From NCBI RefSeq assembly GCF_900105245.1, contig NZ_FNSZ01000001.1, positions 2,790,001 to 2,854,000 of the forward strand: 64,000 nucleotides of DNA. The letters run 5' to 3'. The position numbers were made by a program, and so were the translations under genes. Of this stretch, positions 28,801 through 36,714 are shown piece by piece. The notes beneath the pieces were generated by a model that worked only from the letters and a program-made list of their open reading frames with translations, did no database searches and was not told the origin of the DNA. Positions within the stretch are counted from its first letter, which is position 1, and each line of letters starts with the position of its first letter. This DNA is from Streptomyces sp. 1222.5 (GTDB lineage Bacteria > Actinomycetota > Actinomycetes > Streptomycetales > Streptomycetaceae).

Positions 28801-29541
28801 CGGCCCGCCGACGGTCAGGGCTCCGGTTCGTTCGTCCGCCCCGACGTGTTCGGCACATCGGCGCCCGGGCAGCAGAACAACGGCGCTCAGAACACGGGGC
28901 AGTTCGCGGCCCCGCAGGCTTACAACGGCGGTTACGACAACGGCTCCACCGGGCAGCACGCCCTGCCGGGCCGTCAGAACCCGCAGAACACGGGTCAGTT
29001 CGAGCGTCCGCAGCCGACCGGCCGGGACGACTACGCCGCCCCGCGTCCGCCGGCCCAGCAGCGTCCGGTCCGCCACGAGCCGGAGGCCCTGCCCCCGGCC
29101 AGCGGTCCGGGTGACGGCCGTACCCCGCTGTACGACACGCTGGAGACCAACTGGTTCCACGGTCAGCAGCAGGGTGGCGCGCCGGCGCCGGCACCGCAGC
29201 AGTCGCAGGCACCCGCCCCGGCTCCGCAGCGCCCGGCTCCCAGCACCGGCTCCTGGCGCACCTCGCCGAACGACGAACTCGTCCGGCAGGCAGAGCGCGT
29301 CCGGCAGCCCGCCGCGGGCGGGATCACCACCTCCGGTCTGCCGCGCAGGGTCCCCCGGGCGAACCTGGTCCCGGGTACGGCCCAGCAGCAGCAGAACCAA
29401 ACCGGTCCGCAGGTCTCGCGTGCGCCTGACGACGTGCGCGGACGGCTGACCAATCTTCGTCGGGGCATCGCTCAGGGCCGTCAGGCCGGCAGCGGCCAGA
29501 CCGGCAGCTTCCCGAGCCCCACTCACCAGCAGGAGCGTTAG
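25804..29541 (+). CDS. cvnA1: Nitrate-sensor-type histidine kinase-like protein of conservon 1
   Basis: 1245 residues from the GTG at 25804. Order: disordered N-terminus, TM1 (about 95-112), extracytoplasmic NIT-type helical sensor (about 115-400), TM2 (about 405-425), HAMP, a DHp-like region with KLDHLATRMRRNGENLLVLAGEE, and a HATPase domain (LLENATSFSSPQTKVKV, HDTGIGLSPEDL, RRMGLFVVGRLSQRHG). Then comes a 500-residue Gly/Pro/Gln-rich tail with QNTGQF-type repeats and a conserved end SGLPRRVPRANLVPG...VSRAPDDVRGRLTNLRRG. In conservons CvnA anchors a membrane complex with CvnB, C and D. AGAGGTTG sits 11 bases before the start, as it does at cvnA2. Confidence 0.9.
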   Translation: MQGRFKRDGSASAEPEPRDGTGPMKGSASPQHAQNPGPGPSGDGGERSGRPGASTASASAKPAGPGNNTPKAKPAQGPTGPGTRVALRNWRISTRLVSLLALPVVAATSLGALRINQSMDDIQQLDNMKLLTEMTKQATELAMQLQDERDQSAGPLAHGGANDFTVKGLQEKTDRARENFLNASEEIDAASKDGNLQGVRDTLVGLANQLDDLSKIRQHAYQSKDNATQTVESYHRLITQLIGLSQDMAEASSNPEMISRTRALAAFSTAKEYASIQRATIAAALPATTDSKGHLSENDRLYGQSAYESEGSELQIFRKIYSDENAEELLKPIDEGNPTIKTADTYAKRSFESRDGLESLPARSYRDWVDTSSTKIEQMKKIEHTLLEDMEQKARELRNASEREAIISGALILIVLGVSLVGAFVVARSMIRSLRRLQETATKVAQDRLPELVKQLSESDPQDVDTSVESVGVHSRDEIGQVAAAFDDVHREAVRLAAEQALLRGNVNAMFTNLSRRSQGLIQRQLSLISELESREADPDQLSSLFKLDHLATRMRRNGENLLVLAGEEPGRRWTRPVPLVDVLRAAASEVEQYERIELAAVPTTEVAGRVVNDLVHLLAELLENATSFSSPQTKVKVTGHALPDGRVLIEIHDTGIGLSPEDLAAINERLASPPTVDVSVSRRMGLFVVGRLSQRHGIRIQLRPSDSGGTTALVMLPVDVAQGGKKPAGGKPGAPIGSGGPAAAQAAAGVAAARRQNGGNGGGPAGGGLLGAGSGPRGQVGAGQGPRAALPGTGQGGRPGAPGGARGPQGGPGGPQQGGRPMPAGSGAGAFGGQAPGVPQGLQSPNQGGSQQDLFGGRGQQRPTASDQGRQPQLPPRGGPRAELPGGEPQSRTPDWGGTHAPPSRASLDAPRGHDEQDSAQTSRMPRVDDRQGPGSTSEMPRIDAGPAATGEFPRAELNGMNGMNGPQNTGQFARPDNPQNTGRYARPDAGGQDPFAPRPADGQGSGSFVRPDVFGTSAPGQQNNGAQNTGQFAAPQAYNGGYDNGSTGQHALPGRQNPQNTGQFERPQPTGRDDYAAPRPPAQQRPVRHEPEALPPASGPGDGRTPLYDTLETNWFHGQQQGGAPAPAPQQSQAPAPAPQRPAPSTGSWRTSPNDELVRQAERVRQPAAGGITTSGLPRRVPRANLVPGTAQQQQNQTGPQVSRAPDDVRGRLTNLRRGIAQGRQAGSGQTGSFPSPTHQQER

Positions 29542-29964
29542 TTGAGTCCGATGAGCCAGGCGGCACAGAACCTGAACTGGTTGATCACCAACTTCGTGGA
29601 CAACACCCCTGGGGTGTCCCACACGGTGGTGGTCTCCGCCGACGGCCTTCTGCTGGCGATGTCCGAAGGTTTCCCGCGGGACCGCGCCGACCAGCTGGCG
29701 GCCGTCGCGTCCGGGTTGACCTCCCTGACGGCCGGGGCGTCCCGGATCTTCGAGGGCGGCGACGTGGCACAGACGGTCGTCGAGATGGAACGCGGCTTCC
29801 TCTTCCTGATGTCCATCTCGGACGGGTCGTCCCTCGCGGTCCTGGCCCATCCCGAGGCGGACATCGGCCTCGTCGGCTACGAGATGGCACTGCTCGTCGA
29901 CCGCGCGGGTGCGGTACTCACTCCGGATCTGCGCGCCGAACTTCAGGGAAGTCTGCTTCACTGA
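29542..29964 (+). CDS. cvnB1: Roadblock/LC7 protein of conservon 1
   Basis: 140 residues with a single roadblock/LC7 fold: NLNWLITNFVDNTPGVSHTVVVSADGLLLAMSEG, then FLFLMSISDGSSLAVLAHPEADIG. Roadblock proteins modulate small GTPases, here CvnD. AGGAG lies seven bases before the TTG at 29542, directly after the cvnA1 stop; an ATG three codons in (29551) is the alternative. Nearly identical to cvnB2, including at DNA level over its first 110 bases. Confidence 0.92.
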   Translation: MSPMSQAAQNLNWLITNFVDNTPGVSHTVVVSADGLLLAMSEGFPRDRADQLAAVASGLTSLTAGASRIFEGGDVAQTVVEMERGFLFLMSISDGSSLAVLAHPEADIGLVGYEMALLVDRAGAVLTPDLRAELQGSLLH

Positions 29965-30076
29965 CCTCCCGCGGCACCACCCACCTCACAAAAACACCGT
30001 CCGGCCGCCACAATCCCCCCACCGGCCCCGCTCAGACGGCTTGACTGACCGACTTGCTGTCCCGCCCGGAGGATTC

Positions 30077-30475
30077 ATGACCCCGCCCACCGCCCATCAT
30101 GATCCGTACGCGGAGTCGTACGGGGACGAGGGCGACCAGCCGCTGGTGCGGCCGTACGCGATGACGGGCGGCCGGACCCGGCCGCGCTACCAGCTCGCCA
30201 TCGAGGCACTGATCAGCACCACGGCCGACCCGGCCGCGCTCATGGGCCTGCTCCCGGAGCACCAGCGCATCTGCCACCTGTGCCGGGAGGTCAAGTCGGT
30301 CGCGGAGGTCTCCGCGCTGCTGGCCATGCCGCTCGGCGTGGCCCGGATCCTGGTGGCCGACCTCGCCGAGGCCGGCCTGGTCGCCATCCACCAGCCGGGT
30401 GGCGACGAGAACAACGGCGGCGCTCCGGATGTGACGCTGCTCGAAAGGGTGCTCAGTGGACTTCGCAAGCTCTGA
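30077..30475 (+). CDS. cvnC1: DUF742 protein of conservon 1
   Basis: 132 residues. DUF742 core VRPYAMTGGRTRPRYQLAIEALI, HQRICHLCREVKSVAEVSALLAMPLGVARILVADLAEAGLV, ending LLERVLSGLRKL. The core has winged-helix character and a C-x-x-C pair (CHLC), which could bind metal or redox-switch. The ATG has GGAGG four bases upstream. Its 3' end overlaps cvnD1 by 20 bases. Confidence 0.92.
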   Translation: MTPPTAHHDPYAESYGDEGDQPLVRPYAMTGGRTRPRYQLAIEALISTTADPAALMGLLPEHQRICHLCREVKSVAEVSALLAMPLGVARILVADLAEAGLVAIHQPGGDENNGGAPDVTLLERVLSGLRKL

Positions 30476-31031
30476 CACGGGCCGGGCCACCACCTCGGCG
30501 AAGATCGTGGTGGCGGGCGGCTTCGGCGTGGGCAAGACCACGTTCGTCGGCGCCGTCTCGGAGATCAACCCGCTGCGCACAGAGGCCGTCATGACGTCCG
30601 CGTCCGCCGGCATCGACGATCTCACCCACACCGGGGACAAGACCACCACGACGGTGGCCATGGACTTCGGCCGTATCACCCTCGACCAGGACCTGATCCT
30701 GTACCTCTTCGGTACCCCGGGCCAGGACCGCTTCTGGTTCATGTGGGACGACCTGGTCCGCGGCGCCATCGGCGCGGTGGTGCTCGTGGACACCCGGCGC
30801 CTGGCCGACTGCTTCCCCGCGGTCGACTACTTCGAGAACTCGGGTCTGCCGTTCGTCGTCGCCCTCAACGGCTTCGACGGCCAGCAGCCCTACCAGCCGG
30901 AGGAGGTGCGCGAGGCGCTGCAGATCGGGCCGGACACCCCGATCATCTCGACCGACGCCCGTCACCGCTCCGACGCGAAGAGCGCGCTGATCACGCTGGT
31001 GGAGCACGCCCTGATGGCGCGCCTGCGCTAG
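30456..31031 (+). CDS. cvnD1: Conservon 1 small GTPase (ATP/GTP-binding protein)
   Basis: 191 residues, Ras-like P-loop protein. Walker A GGFGVGKTTFVG near residue 20, switch region with DDLTHTGDKTTTTVAMDFGRI, G3-like LFGTPGQDRFWFMW and G4-like ALNGFDG in place of NKxD. These are the MglA-related GTPases of conservons; CvnB may act as GAP or scaffold. The GTG start lies inside the cvnC1 end. A 264-bp tract (30513-30776) differs at only one base from cvnD2. Confidence 0.93.
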   Translation: MDFASSDTGRATTSAKIVVAGGFGVGKTTFVGAVSEINPLRTEAVMTSASAGIDDLTHTGDKTTTTVAMDFGRITLDQDLILYLFGTPGQDRFWFMWDDLVRGAIGAVVLVDTRRLADCFPAVDYFENSGLPFVVALNGFDGQQPYQPEEVREALQIGPDTPIISTDARHRSDAKSALITLVEHALMARLR

Positions 31032-31072
31032 CACTCAAGTACGACGCGCGCTACGGCAGTTGCCGTAAGGAA

Positions 31073-31115
31073 ACCGGAGCCGGCTGTGGCCTTTGACACG
31101 GCCGGCTCCGGTGTT
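31073..31115 (+). terminator. Terminator of conservon 1
   Basis: A 16-bp stem (ACCGGAGCCGGCTGTG against its complement with one G-T pair), loop GCCTTTGA and following GTT, 41 bases after the cvnD1 stop. About 290 bp with no gene follow before cvnA2, presumably its promoter. Confidence 0.8.
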
Positions 31116-31408
31116 CATAACAGTTCGGCAGAGGAATCGCCCGGTATCGCCACGCGACGCGTTCGGGCGGTGCCGCTGCGCTCACAAACGCCCCGTCTTT
31201 TGGCGGGGCTCGTTCTTTATGACCGTTTTATCTGGGACTTACAAGAGCGTGCTCCACGGGTTTCCACTGTTTGGAAGTGCACTGGTCCACGTGCTGGAAT
31301 GCCTGAACTGCCCAATGGTCAACGACGTACTGCGTGGTCGATGACGAAACGGGCTCTGAGAGACTGCGGCACGACGAAGGTGCCGACCGCCGAGAGGTTG
31401 TTGGTCGA

Positions 31409-34400
31409 GTGAGGCGAAGCAAGAACGGTCCCGAGCCGTCGGCGCGGGGCAACTTCACCCCGCCGCCGCGCGCTGCGGCGCCCACCCCTGTGCAGGGTGC
31501 GGAGCCGGCGGCCACTCCCGCGTCGAGCGGCGGCCGCTTCTCACCGCGCAACTGGCGGGTGCCTACCCGTCTGAACGCGATTCTGCTCATACCCGTGGCG
31601 GTCGGTCTCGTCATGGGCGGCTTCCAGGTGAAGGCCTCGATCGACACCTGGCAGCAGGCCCGCGACGCCGAGAGCACCGCCCGCCTGGTGCGCGCCTCGC
31701 TCGCCTACGCCGACGCCCTCGAGAACGAGCGTGACGTCACCGCGGCTCCCCTGCTGAAGGCCAAGAAGACCGGCACCGACAAGGCGACCATCGACGCGGC
31801 CCGCAAGGCCACGGACCAGGCCGCCGACGGTTTCGACCAGGCCGCGCAGAGCATGCCCGACGACTCGGGTCTGCAGCGCCGGCTGAAGCTGTTCCGCGAG
31901 GTCGAGCCGAAACTGGCGCAGCTGCGGGCCGCCGCGTACACCTCCAAGATGATCGGTGTCGACACCGAAGAGGGTTACGTCGGGATCAGCCACCCCCTGA
32001 TGGAGTTCGCCAACGAGCTCGGTCTGGGCACCGGCAACATCACCTCCTACGGCCGTACCGTCTACGCCATCTCGCTGACCAAGGCCGCCCTGTCGCTGGA
32101 GCGGTCGATCGGTACGCACCTGCTGGTCAAGCCGGGCCCGGACGCCGGCAACCTGGCCACGCAGCGGACCTCCCTGTCCTCGTACGCCTACCTGGAGCGC
32201 ATCGCCCGGGAGGAGTACCTCGGCGGTGGTACCGAGGCCGACGCGCAGAAGCTGAGCGACGCCGAGAACAAGGTCAAGTCCGACGCCGCCGAACTGGCCA
32301 AGAAGGCCGCTACGGGCAACGACAGCTACGTTCCGCCGCCGTCCGGCGCGACCGACATGGTCGTCCGCCTCGCCTCCATGAGGGACACCACCACGCTCAC
32401 CCGTGAGGCGCTGGCGACCAAGGGCATCACCCTGGACAACTGGTGGGCGGTCAACACGCTGAAGTACAAGGCCTACCGCCAGATCGAGTCGGACATGGCC
32501 GACACCGCGGTGAACGAGGCCTCGTCCATCGCCGACGACGCCAAGACCTCGGCGTTCATCACCGGTGCCGTCGTCGTGATCGCTCTGCTGTTGGCCTTCA
32601 TCCTGGCCGGTCTGGTGGCCCGCCAGATGAGCCGCTCGATGCGCCAGCTGCGCAACGCCGCCTTCGGCATCGCCGAGCAGCGTCTGCCGATGCTCGTCGA
32701 CCAGCTCTCCCGTACCGACCCCGGCCGGGTCGACACCCGGGTCGCCCCGATCCCGATCCACACCAAGGACGAGATCGGCGAGGTCGCCCGCGCCTTCGAC
32801 CAGGTCCACCGCGAGGCGGTCCGGCTCGCCTCCGAGCAGGCCCTGCTGCGGGGCAACATCAACGCGATCTTCACCAACCTGTCGCGCCGCAACCAGTCGC
32901 TGATCGAGGGCCAGCTGACCCTGATCACCGACCTGGAGAACAACGAGGCCGACCCGGACCAGCTGGAGAACCTCTTCAAGCTGGACCACCTGGCCACCCG
33001 TATGCGCCGCAACGGCGAGAACCTCCTGGTCCTCGCCGGCGAGGAGCCCGGCCGCCGCTGGGACCAGCCGGTCCCGCTGGTCGACGTCCTGCGTGCCGCC
33101 TCCTCCGAGGTGGAGCAGTACGAGCGCATCGAGCTGTCGGGCGTGCCGGAGGCCGAGATCCACGGCCGCGCGGTCACCGACCTCGTGCACCTGCTCGCCG
33201 AGCTGCTGGAGAACGCCACCACGTTCTCCTCCCCGCAGACCAAGGTCCGCGTGACGGCGACCCGACTCCCCGACGGCCGCGTCATGATCGAGATCCACGA
33301 CAAGGGCATCGGTCTGACGGCCGAGGACTTCGCGGACATCAACCACAAGCTGGCCAACCCGCCGACCGTGGACGCCGCGATCTCCCAGCGCATGGGCCTG
33401 TTCGTGGTCGGCCGGCTGTCCGACCGGCACGGCATCCGGGTCCAGCTGCGCCCCTCGGGCGAGCAGGCCGGTACGACCTCCCTGGTCATGCTGCCGGACG
33501 CGATCACGCACGGCGGTGGCGGCGAGACCCTGGAGCGCGAGGAGTTCACGGTCTCGCAGATCATCCCGGAGCAGCAGTTCCAGGCCGAGAACTTCAGCCA
33601 GGTGCAGCCGATGCGCACCGCCGCCGAACTCGGCTTCGACGACACCCAGTACACGGACGTCCCCGACGACATCCGCGATCTGAACCCCGTCGGCCGCTCG
33701 CTGATGCGTGAGGAGCGCCGCGCGGCGCTGGAGGCGCAGACGCACGGCATGCCGGGCCAGCCGCAGCAGGAGAGCGGGGAGTCCCCCGCCGAGTACCGCG
33801 ACGGGTTCCAGGCGCAGCAGCCCTACGACGGCAGCAGCACCGGCTACCCGGAGCAGTCGTACCAGGAGCAGCAGCAGGCTTCGTACGAGGAGCAGCAGCA
33901 CACCGCGTACCAGGAGTCCTACGAGCAGCCGTACGACGAGCAGTACTACGCGCCGAACGGCGGTCTGCCGCAGGACAACGGCTACTCCGCGAACGGCGGT
34001 TACCCGGACCCGGCGTACGCCGAGCCCCCTCAGGAGGAGCAGCGGTCCGCGCGCGGCCAGGAGGCCGACGGGTTCGGCTCCTACGAGGCCCCGTCCTACC
34101 AGGACGACTGGCCGCAGCAGGACGCTTACCGCAACGGCCGGCCGGCCCAGTACGCTCCGGAGCCGGAGTCCCCGCAGGCCGGTGACGCGAGTGAGCGGAA
34201 CCGCGTAGGCTTCGACCGTCCGGGAACGGCCTCTCCCGCCTCCCACGAGCTGACCGACGCCGGGCTGCCCCGCCGCGGTTCCGCGGCGAGCGGCTCCAAC
34301 GGTGCGGCCGGTGCGAACGGCCAGGCGCAAGTGCGGCAGGAGACGCCGTCTCCCGCGCCGGGCAACGTCCCGGCGACCAACGGCGACAACGGCTGGCGTT

Positions 34401-34681
34401 CGGCGAACGACACGCGGTGGCAGCAGGCCTCGCAGCTCCGCAAGCCGAAGGCGGGCGGGGTCACCGCCTCCGGTCTGCCGCGGCGGGTGCCCAAGGCCAA
34501 TCTGGTCGAGGGCGCCGCTGAGACCACCCCCCAGGGAGGCCCTCAGGTCTCCCGCGCCCCGGAGGACGTCCGGGGCAGGCTGAGCAACCTGCGCAGGGGC
34601 GTCCAGCGCGGACGCAGCGCAGGCAGTGATACGAACGGCCAGGGCTTCGGTCCTGACAGCACCTACAACCAGGAGCGTTAG
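31409..34681 (+). CDS. cvnA2: Nitrate-sensor-type histidine kinase-like protein of conservon 2
   Basis: 1090 residues from the GTG at 31409. TM1 about 54-74, NIT-type sensor about 75-375, TM2 about 381-404, HAMP, DHp-like region and HATPase (LLENATTFSSPQTKVRV, HDKGIGLTAEDF, QRMGLFVVGRLSDRHG). The tail is Gln/Tyr/Glu-rich (SYQEQQQ, AYQESYEQPYDEQ) and ends in the same conserved segment as CvnA1, SGLPRRVPKANLVEG...VSRAPEDVRGRLSNLRRG. The kinase parts of the two CvnA proteins are similar, the sensors and tail linkers much less. The AGAGGTTG box 11 bases before the start is shared. Confidence 0.9.
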   Translation: MRRSKNGPEPSARGNFTPPPRAAAPTPVQGAEPAATPASSGGRFSPRNWRVPTRLNAILLIPVAVGLVMGGFQVKASIDTWQQARDAESTARLVRASLAYADALENERDVTAAPLLKAKKTGTDKATIDAARKATDQAADGFDQAAQSMPDDSGLQRRLKLFREVEPKLAQLRAAAYTSKMIGVDTEEGYVGISHPLMEFANELGLGTGNITSYGRTVYAISLTKAALSLERSIGTHLLVKPGPDAGNLATQRTSLSSYAYLERIAREEYLGGGTEADAQKLSDAENKVKSDAAELAKKAATGNDSYVPPPSGATDMVVRLASMRDTTTLTREALATKGITLDNWWAVNTLKYKAYRQIESDMADTAVNEASSIADDAKTSAFITGAVVVIALLLAFILAGLVARQMSRSMRQLRNAAFGIAEQRLPMLVDQLSRTDPGRVDTRVAPIPIHTKDEIGEVARAFDQVHREAVRLASEQALLRGNINAIFTNLSRRNQSLIEGQLTLITDLENNEADPDQLENLFKLDHLATRMRRNGENLLVLAGEEPGRRWDQPVPLVDVLRAASSEVEQYERIELSGVPEAEIHGRAVTDLVHLLAELLENATTFSSPQTKVRVTATRLPDGRVMIEIHDKGIGLTAEDFADINHKLANPPTVDAAISQRMGLFVVGRLSDRHGIRVQLRPSGEQAGTTSLVMLPDAITHGGGGETLEREEFTVSQIIPEQQFQAENFSQVQPMRTAAELGFDDTQYTDVPDDIRDLNPVGRSLMREERRAALEAQTHGMPGQPQQESGESPAEYRDGFQAQQPYDGSSTGYPEQSYQEQQQASYEEQQHTAYQESYEQPYDEQYYAPNGGLPQDNGYSANGGYPDPAYAEPPQEEQRSARGQEADGFGSYEAPSYQDDWPQQDAYRNGRPAQYAPEPESPQAGDASERNRVGFDRPGTASPASHELTDAGLPRRGSAASGSNGAAGANGQAQVRQETPSPAPGNVPATNGDNGWRSANDTRWQQASQLRKPKAGGVTASGLPRRVPKANLVEGAAETTPQGGPQVSRAPEDVRGRLSNLRRGVQRGRSAGSDTNGQGFGPDSTYNQER

Positions 34682-34682
34682 T

Positions 34683-35105
34683 GTGAGCCCGATGAGCCAG
34701 GCGGCACAGAACCTGAACTGGTTGATCACCAACTTCGTGGACAACACCCCGGGGGTGTCCCACACGGTGGTGGTCTCCGCCGACGGACTCCTTCTGGCGA
34801 TGTCCGAAGGCTTCCCCCGCGACCGCGCCGACCAGCTCGCCGCCGTCGCCTCCGGTCTGACCTCGCTGACCGCCGGTGCCTCGCGCATCTTCGAGGGCGG
34901 CAGCGTGAACCAGACGGTTGTGGAGATGGAGCGGGGATTCCTCTTCATCATGTCCGTTTCCGACGGGTCGTCCCTCGCGGTTCTGGCCCATCCAGAGGCG
35001 GACATCGGTCTCATCGGGTACGAGATGGCACTTCTGGTGGACCGGGCGGGCACGGTTCTCACCCCGGATCTCCGCGCGGAGCTCCAGGGAAGCCTTCTCA
35101 ACTAG
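34683..35105 (+). CDS. cvnB2: Roadblock/LC7 protein of conservon 2
   Basis: 140 residues, differing from CvnB1 at only a handful of positions (for example SVNQ against DVAQ, and FIMSVSD against FLMSISD). The GTG at 34683 follows the cvnA2 stop by one base with AGGAG upstream; ATG 34692 is the alternative. Expected to pair with CvnD2 and, given the identity, possibly with CvnD1. Confidence 0.92.
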   Translation: MSPMSQAAQNLNWLITNFVDNTPGVSHTVVVSADGLLLAMSEGFPRDRADQLAAVASGLTSLTAGASRIFEGGSVNQTVVEMERGFLFIMSVSDGSSLAVLAHPEADIGLIGYEMALLVDRAGTVLTPDLRAELQGSLLN

Positions 35106-35199
35106 TAATCGGACGGTGCGTATTCGCGTCCCGGGGCCGTAAGGTTTCGGGACGCGGCTCCACAGGTTTGGGCGCCCGGCGCAGTCGGAGGAGGAGAAA

Positions 35200-35769
35200 G
35201 TGGCAACACCCCCAGGCGGTTCGTCTTCGGGCAATTGGTCGTACGGCCCTGCCCAGGGCCAGGGCGACGGTTCGGCGAACCGGTACAACTTCCCCTCCGC
35301 ACCCAGCCACCGGCAGCCGTACGCCCCGCAGGGCCCAGGTCCGTCGCCGTACGACCAGCCGCCTACGCCGCGGATCCAGCCGGTGCAGCCGCAGCGCCGC
35401 CCCGAGCCGGCGCCGGCCTCGGCGTCCCACAATCCCCTGGTGCGTCCGTACGCCATGACCGGCGGCCGGACCCGCCCGCGCTACCAGCTCGCCATCGAGG
35501 CACTGGTGCACACCACCGCCGCTCCGCACCAGATGCAGGGCCAGCTGCCCGAGCATCAGCGGATCTGCAACCTGTGCCGGGAGATCAAGTCGGTGGCCGA
35601 GGTCTCGGCCCTCCTCACGATTCCCCTCGGCGTGGCCAGGATCCTCGTCGCCGACTTGGCGGAGGCGGGCCTGGTCGCCATCCATCAGCCCGGCGGCGAC
35701 GAGAACGCCGGTGGCCAGCCAGACGTGACACTGCTCGAAAGGGTGCTCAGTGGACTTCGCAAGCTCTAG
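35200..35769 (+). CDS. cvnC2: DUF742 protein of conservon 2 with long N-terminal extension
   Basis: 189 residues. The DUF742 core matches CvnC1 (MTGGRTRPRYQLAIEALV, HQRICNLCREIKSVAEVSALL), but it is preceded by about 80 Pro/Gln/Ser/Tyr-rich, probably disordered residues, against about 25 in CvnC1. The GTG start has a very strong GGAGGAGGAG upstream. It overlaps cvnD2 by 20 bases. Confidence 0.92.
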   Translation: MATPPGGSSSGNWSYGPAQGQGDGSANRYNFPSAPSHRQPYAPQGPGPSPYDQPPTPRIQPVQPQRRPEPAPASASHNPLVRPYAMTGGRTRPRYQLAIEALVHTTAAPHQMQGQLPEHQRICNLCREIKSVAEVSALLTIPLGVARILVADLAEAGLVAIHQPGGDENAGGQPDVTLLERVLSGLRKL

Positions 35770-36331
35770 CGGCGGTCCTTCCCGCTCCACCACCTCCGCG
35801 AAGATCGTGGTTGCGGGCGGCTTCGGCGTGGGCAAGACCACGTTCGTCGGCGCCGTCTCGGAGATCAACCCGCTGCGCACAGAGGCCGTCATGACGTCCG
35901 CGTCCGCCGGCATCGACGACCTCACCCACACCGGGGACAAGACCACCACGACGGTGGCCATGGACTTCGGCCGTATCACCCTCGACCAGGACCTGATCCT
36001 GTACCTCTTCGGTACCCCGGGCCAGGACCGCTTCTGGTTCATGTGGGACGACCTGGTCCGCGGCGCCATCGGCGCGATCGTCCTGGTCGACACCCGGCGC
36101 CTGGCCGACTGCTTCCCCGCGGTCGACTACTTCGAGAACTCGGGCCTGCCCTTCGTCATCGCCCTCAACGGCTTCGACGGCAACCAGCCCTACCAGCCGG
36201 ACGAGGTGCGCGAGGCGCTGCAGATCGGCCCCGACACCCCGATCATCACGACCGACGCCCGTCACCGCGCGGACGCCAAGTCGGCGCTGATCACGCTGGT
36301 CGAGCACGCCCTGATGGCCCGCCTGCGCTAG
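35750..36331 (+). CDS. cvnD2: Conservon 2 small GTPase
   Basis: 193 residues, same P-loop (GGFGVGKTTFVG) and switch motifs as CvnD1. The N-terminus differs (SSSGGPSRSTTS), and the rest is almost identical in protein and DNA. Last gene of conservon 2, followed by a terminator. Confidence 0.93.
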   Translation: MDFASSSGGPSRSTTSAKIVVAGGFGVGKTTFVGAVSEINPLRTEAVMTSASAGIDDLTHTGDKTTTTVAMDFGRITLDQDLILYLFGTPGQDRFWFMWDDLVRGAIGAIVLVDTRRLADCFPAVDYFENSGLPFVIALNGFDGNQPYQPDEVREALQIGPDTPIITTDARHRADAKSALITLVEHALMARLR

Positions 36332-36346
36332 GCCGCCGCGCTGTCG

Positions 36347-36377
36347 AAGGGGCCCTTCCCGATGGGAAGGGCCCCTT
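36347..36377 (+). terminator. Terminator of conservon 2
   Basis: AAGGGGCCCTTCCC, loop GAT and GGGAAGGGCCCCTT make a perfect 14-bp stem ending in TTTG. Confidence 0.88.
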
Positions 36378-36414
36378 TGTCGTACGCCGTTGGCCCATTC
36401 GGTGGACACGGCGC

Positions 36415-36445
36415 GGCCCCGCCCTCCCGAAGGAGTGGCGGGGCC
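36415..36445 (-). terminator. Hairpin downstream of accE
   Basis: GGCCCCGCC and GGCGGGGCC form a 9-bp stem 18 bases beyond the accE stop, on the minus-strand side of a converging pair of operons. Confidence 0.6.
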
Positions 36446-36462
36446 GGGTCACGCGGGAGGGG

Positions 36463-36657
36463 TCAGCGCCAGCTGTGCGGGGCGCGGAAGCCGGGCTCGC
36501 GCTCCAGGCGGCGCCAGCCGGCCTTGGGCCGGCCGCGGTGGGTCTGGGCCGAGGGCTCGGTGCGGGCGGCGGCGCGGGCCAGGAGGACGGCCGTGATGGC
36601 GGCGACTTCCTCGGGCTCGGCGTGGCCCTTCTCGACGCGGATGTCAGCAGTGCTCAT
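36463..36657 (-). CDS. accE: Acyl-CoA carboxylase epsilon subunit
   Basis: 64 residues. The conserved N-terminal segment (VEKGHAEPEEVAAITAVLLARAAA) and Trp/Arg-rich C-terminus (GWRRLEREPGFRAPHSW) match actinobacterial AccE/PccE. This small subunit stabilises the complex of the biotinylated alpha subunit with AccB and raises activity. It follows accB by 57 bases. The biotin-carboxylase subunit is encoded elsewhere. Confidence 0.9.
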   Translation of the reverse strand: MSTADIRVEKGHAEPEEVAAITAVLLARAAARTEPSAQTHRGRPKAGWRRLEREPGFRAPHSWR

Positions 36658-36714
36658 GGGTGTCAGTCTCCGTGAGAGAGAGGTCCGCGGGGTTGCCGCG
36701 GCGGGTCCGCTCGG

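Noticed and set aside
31541-35101. 1186-residue open frame on the minus strand across cvnA2-cvnB2
   Set aside because: It reads across two well-supported plus-strand genes and has no family motif; an antisense shadow.
36347-36445. Attachment-site or integration scar between conservon 2 and accE
   Set aside because: The two inverted repeats are ordinary terminators of converging operons; no integrase, direct repeats or tRNA end is present.
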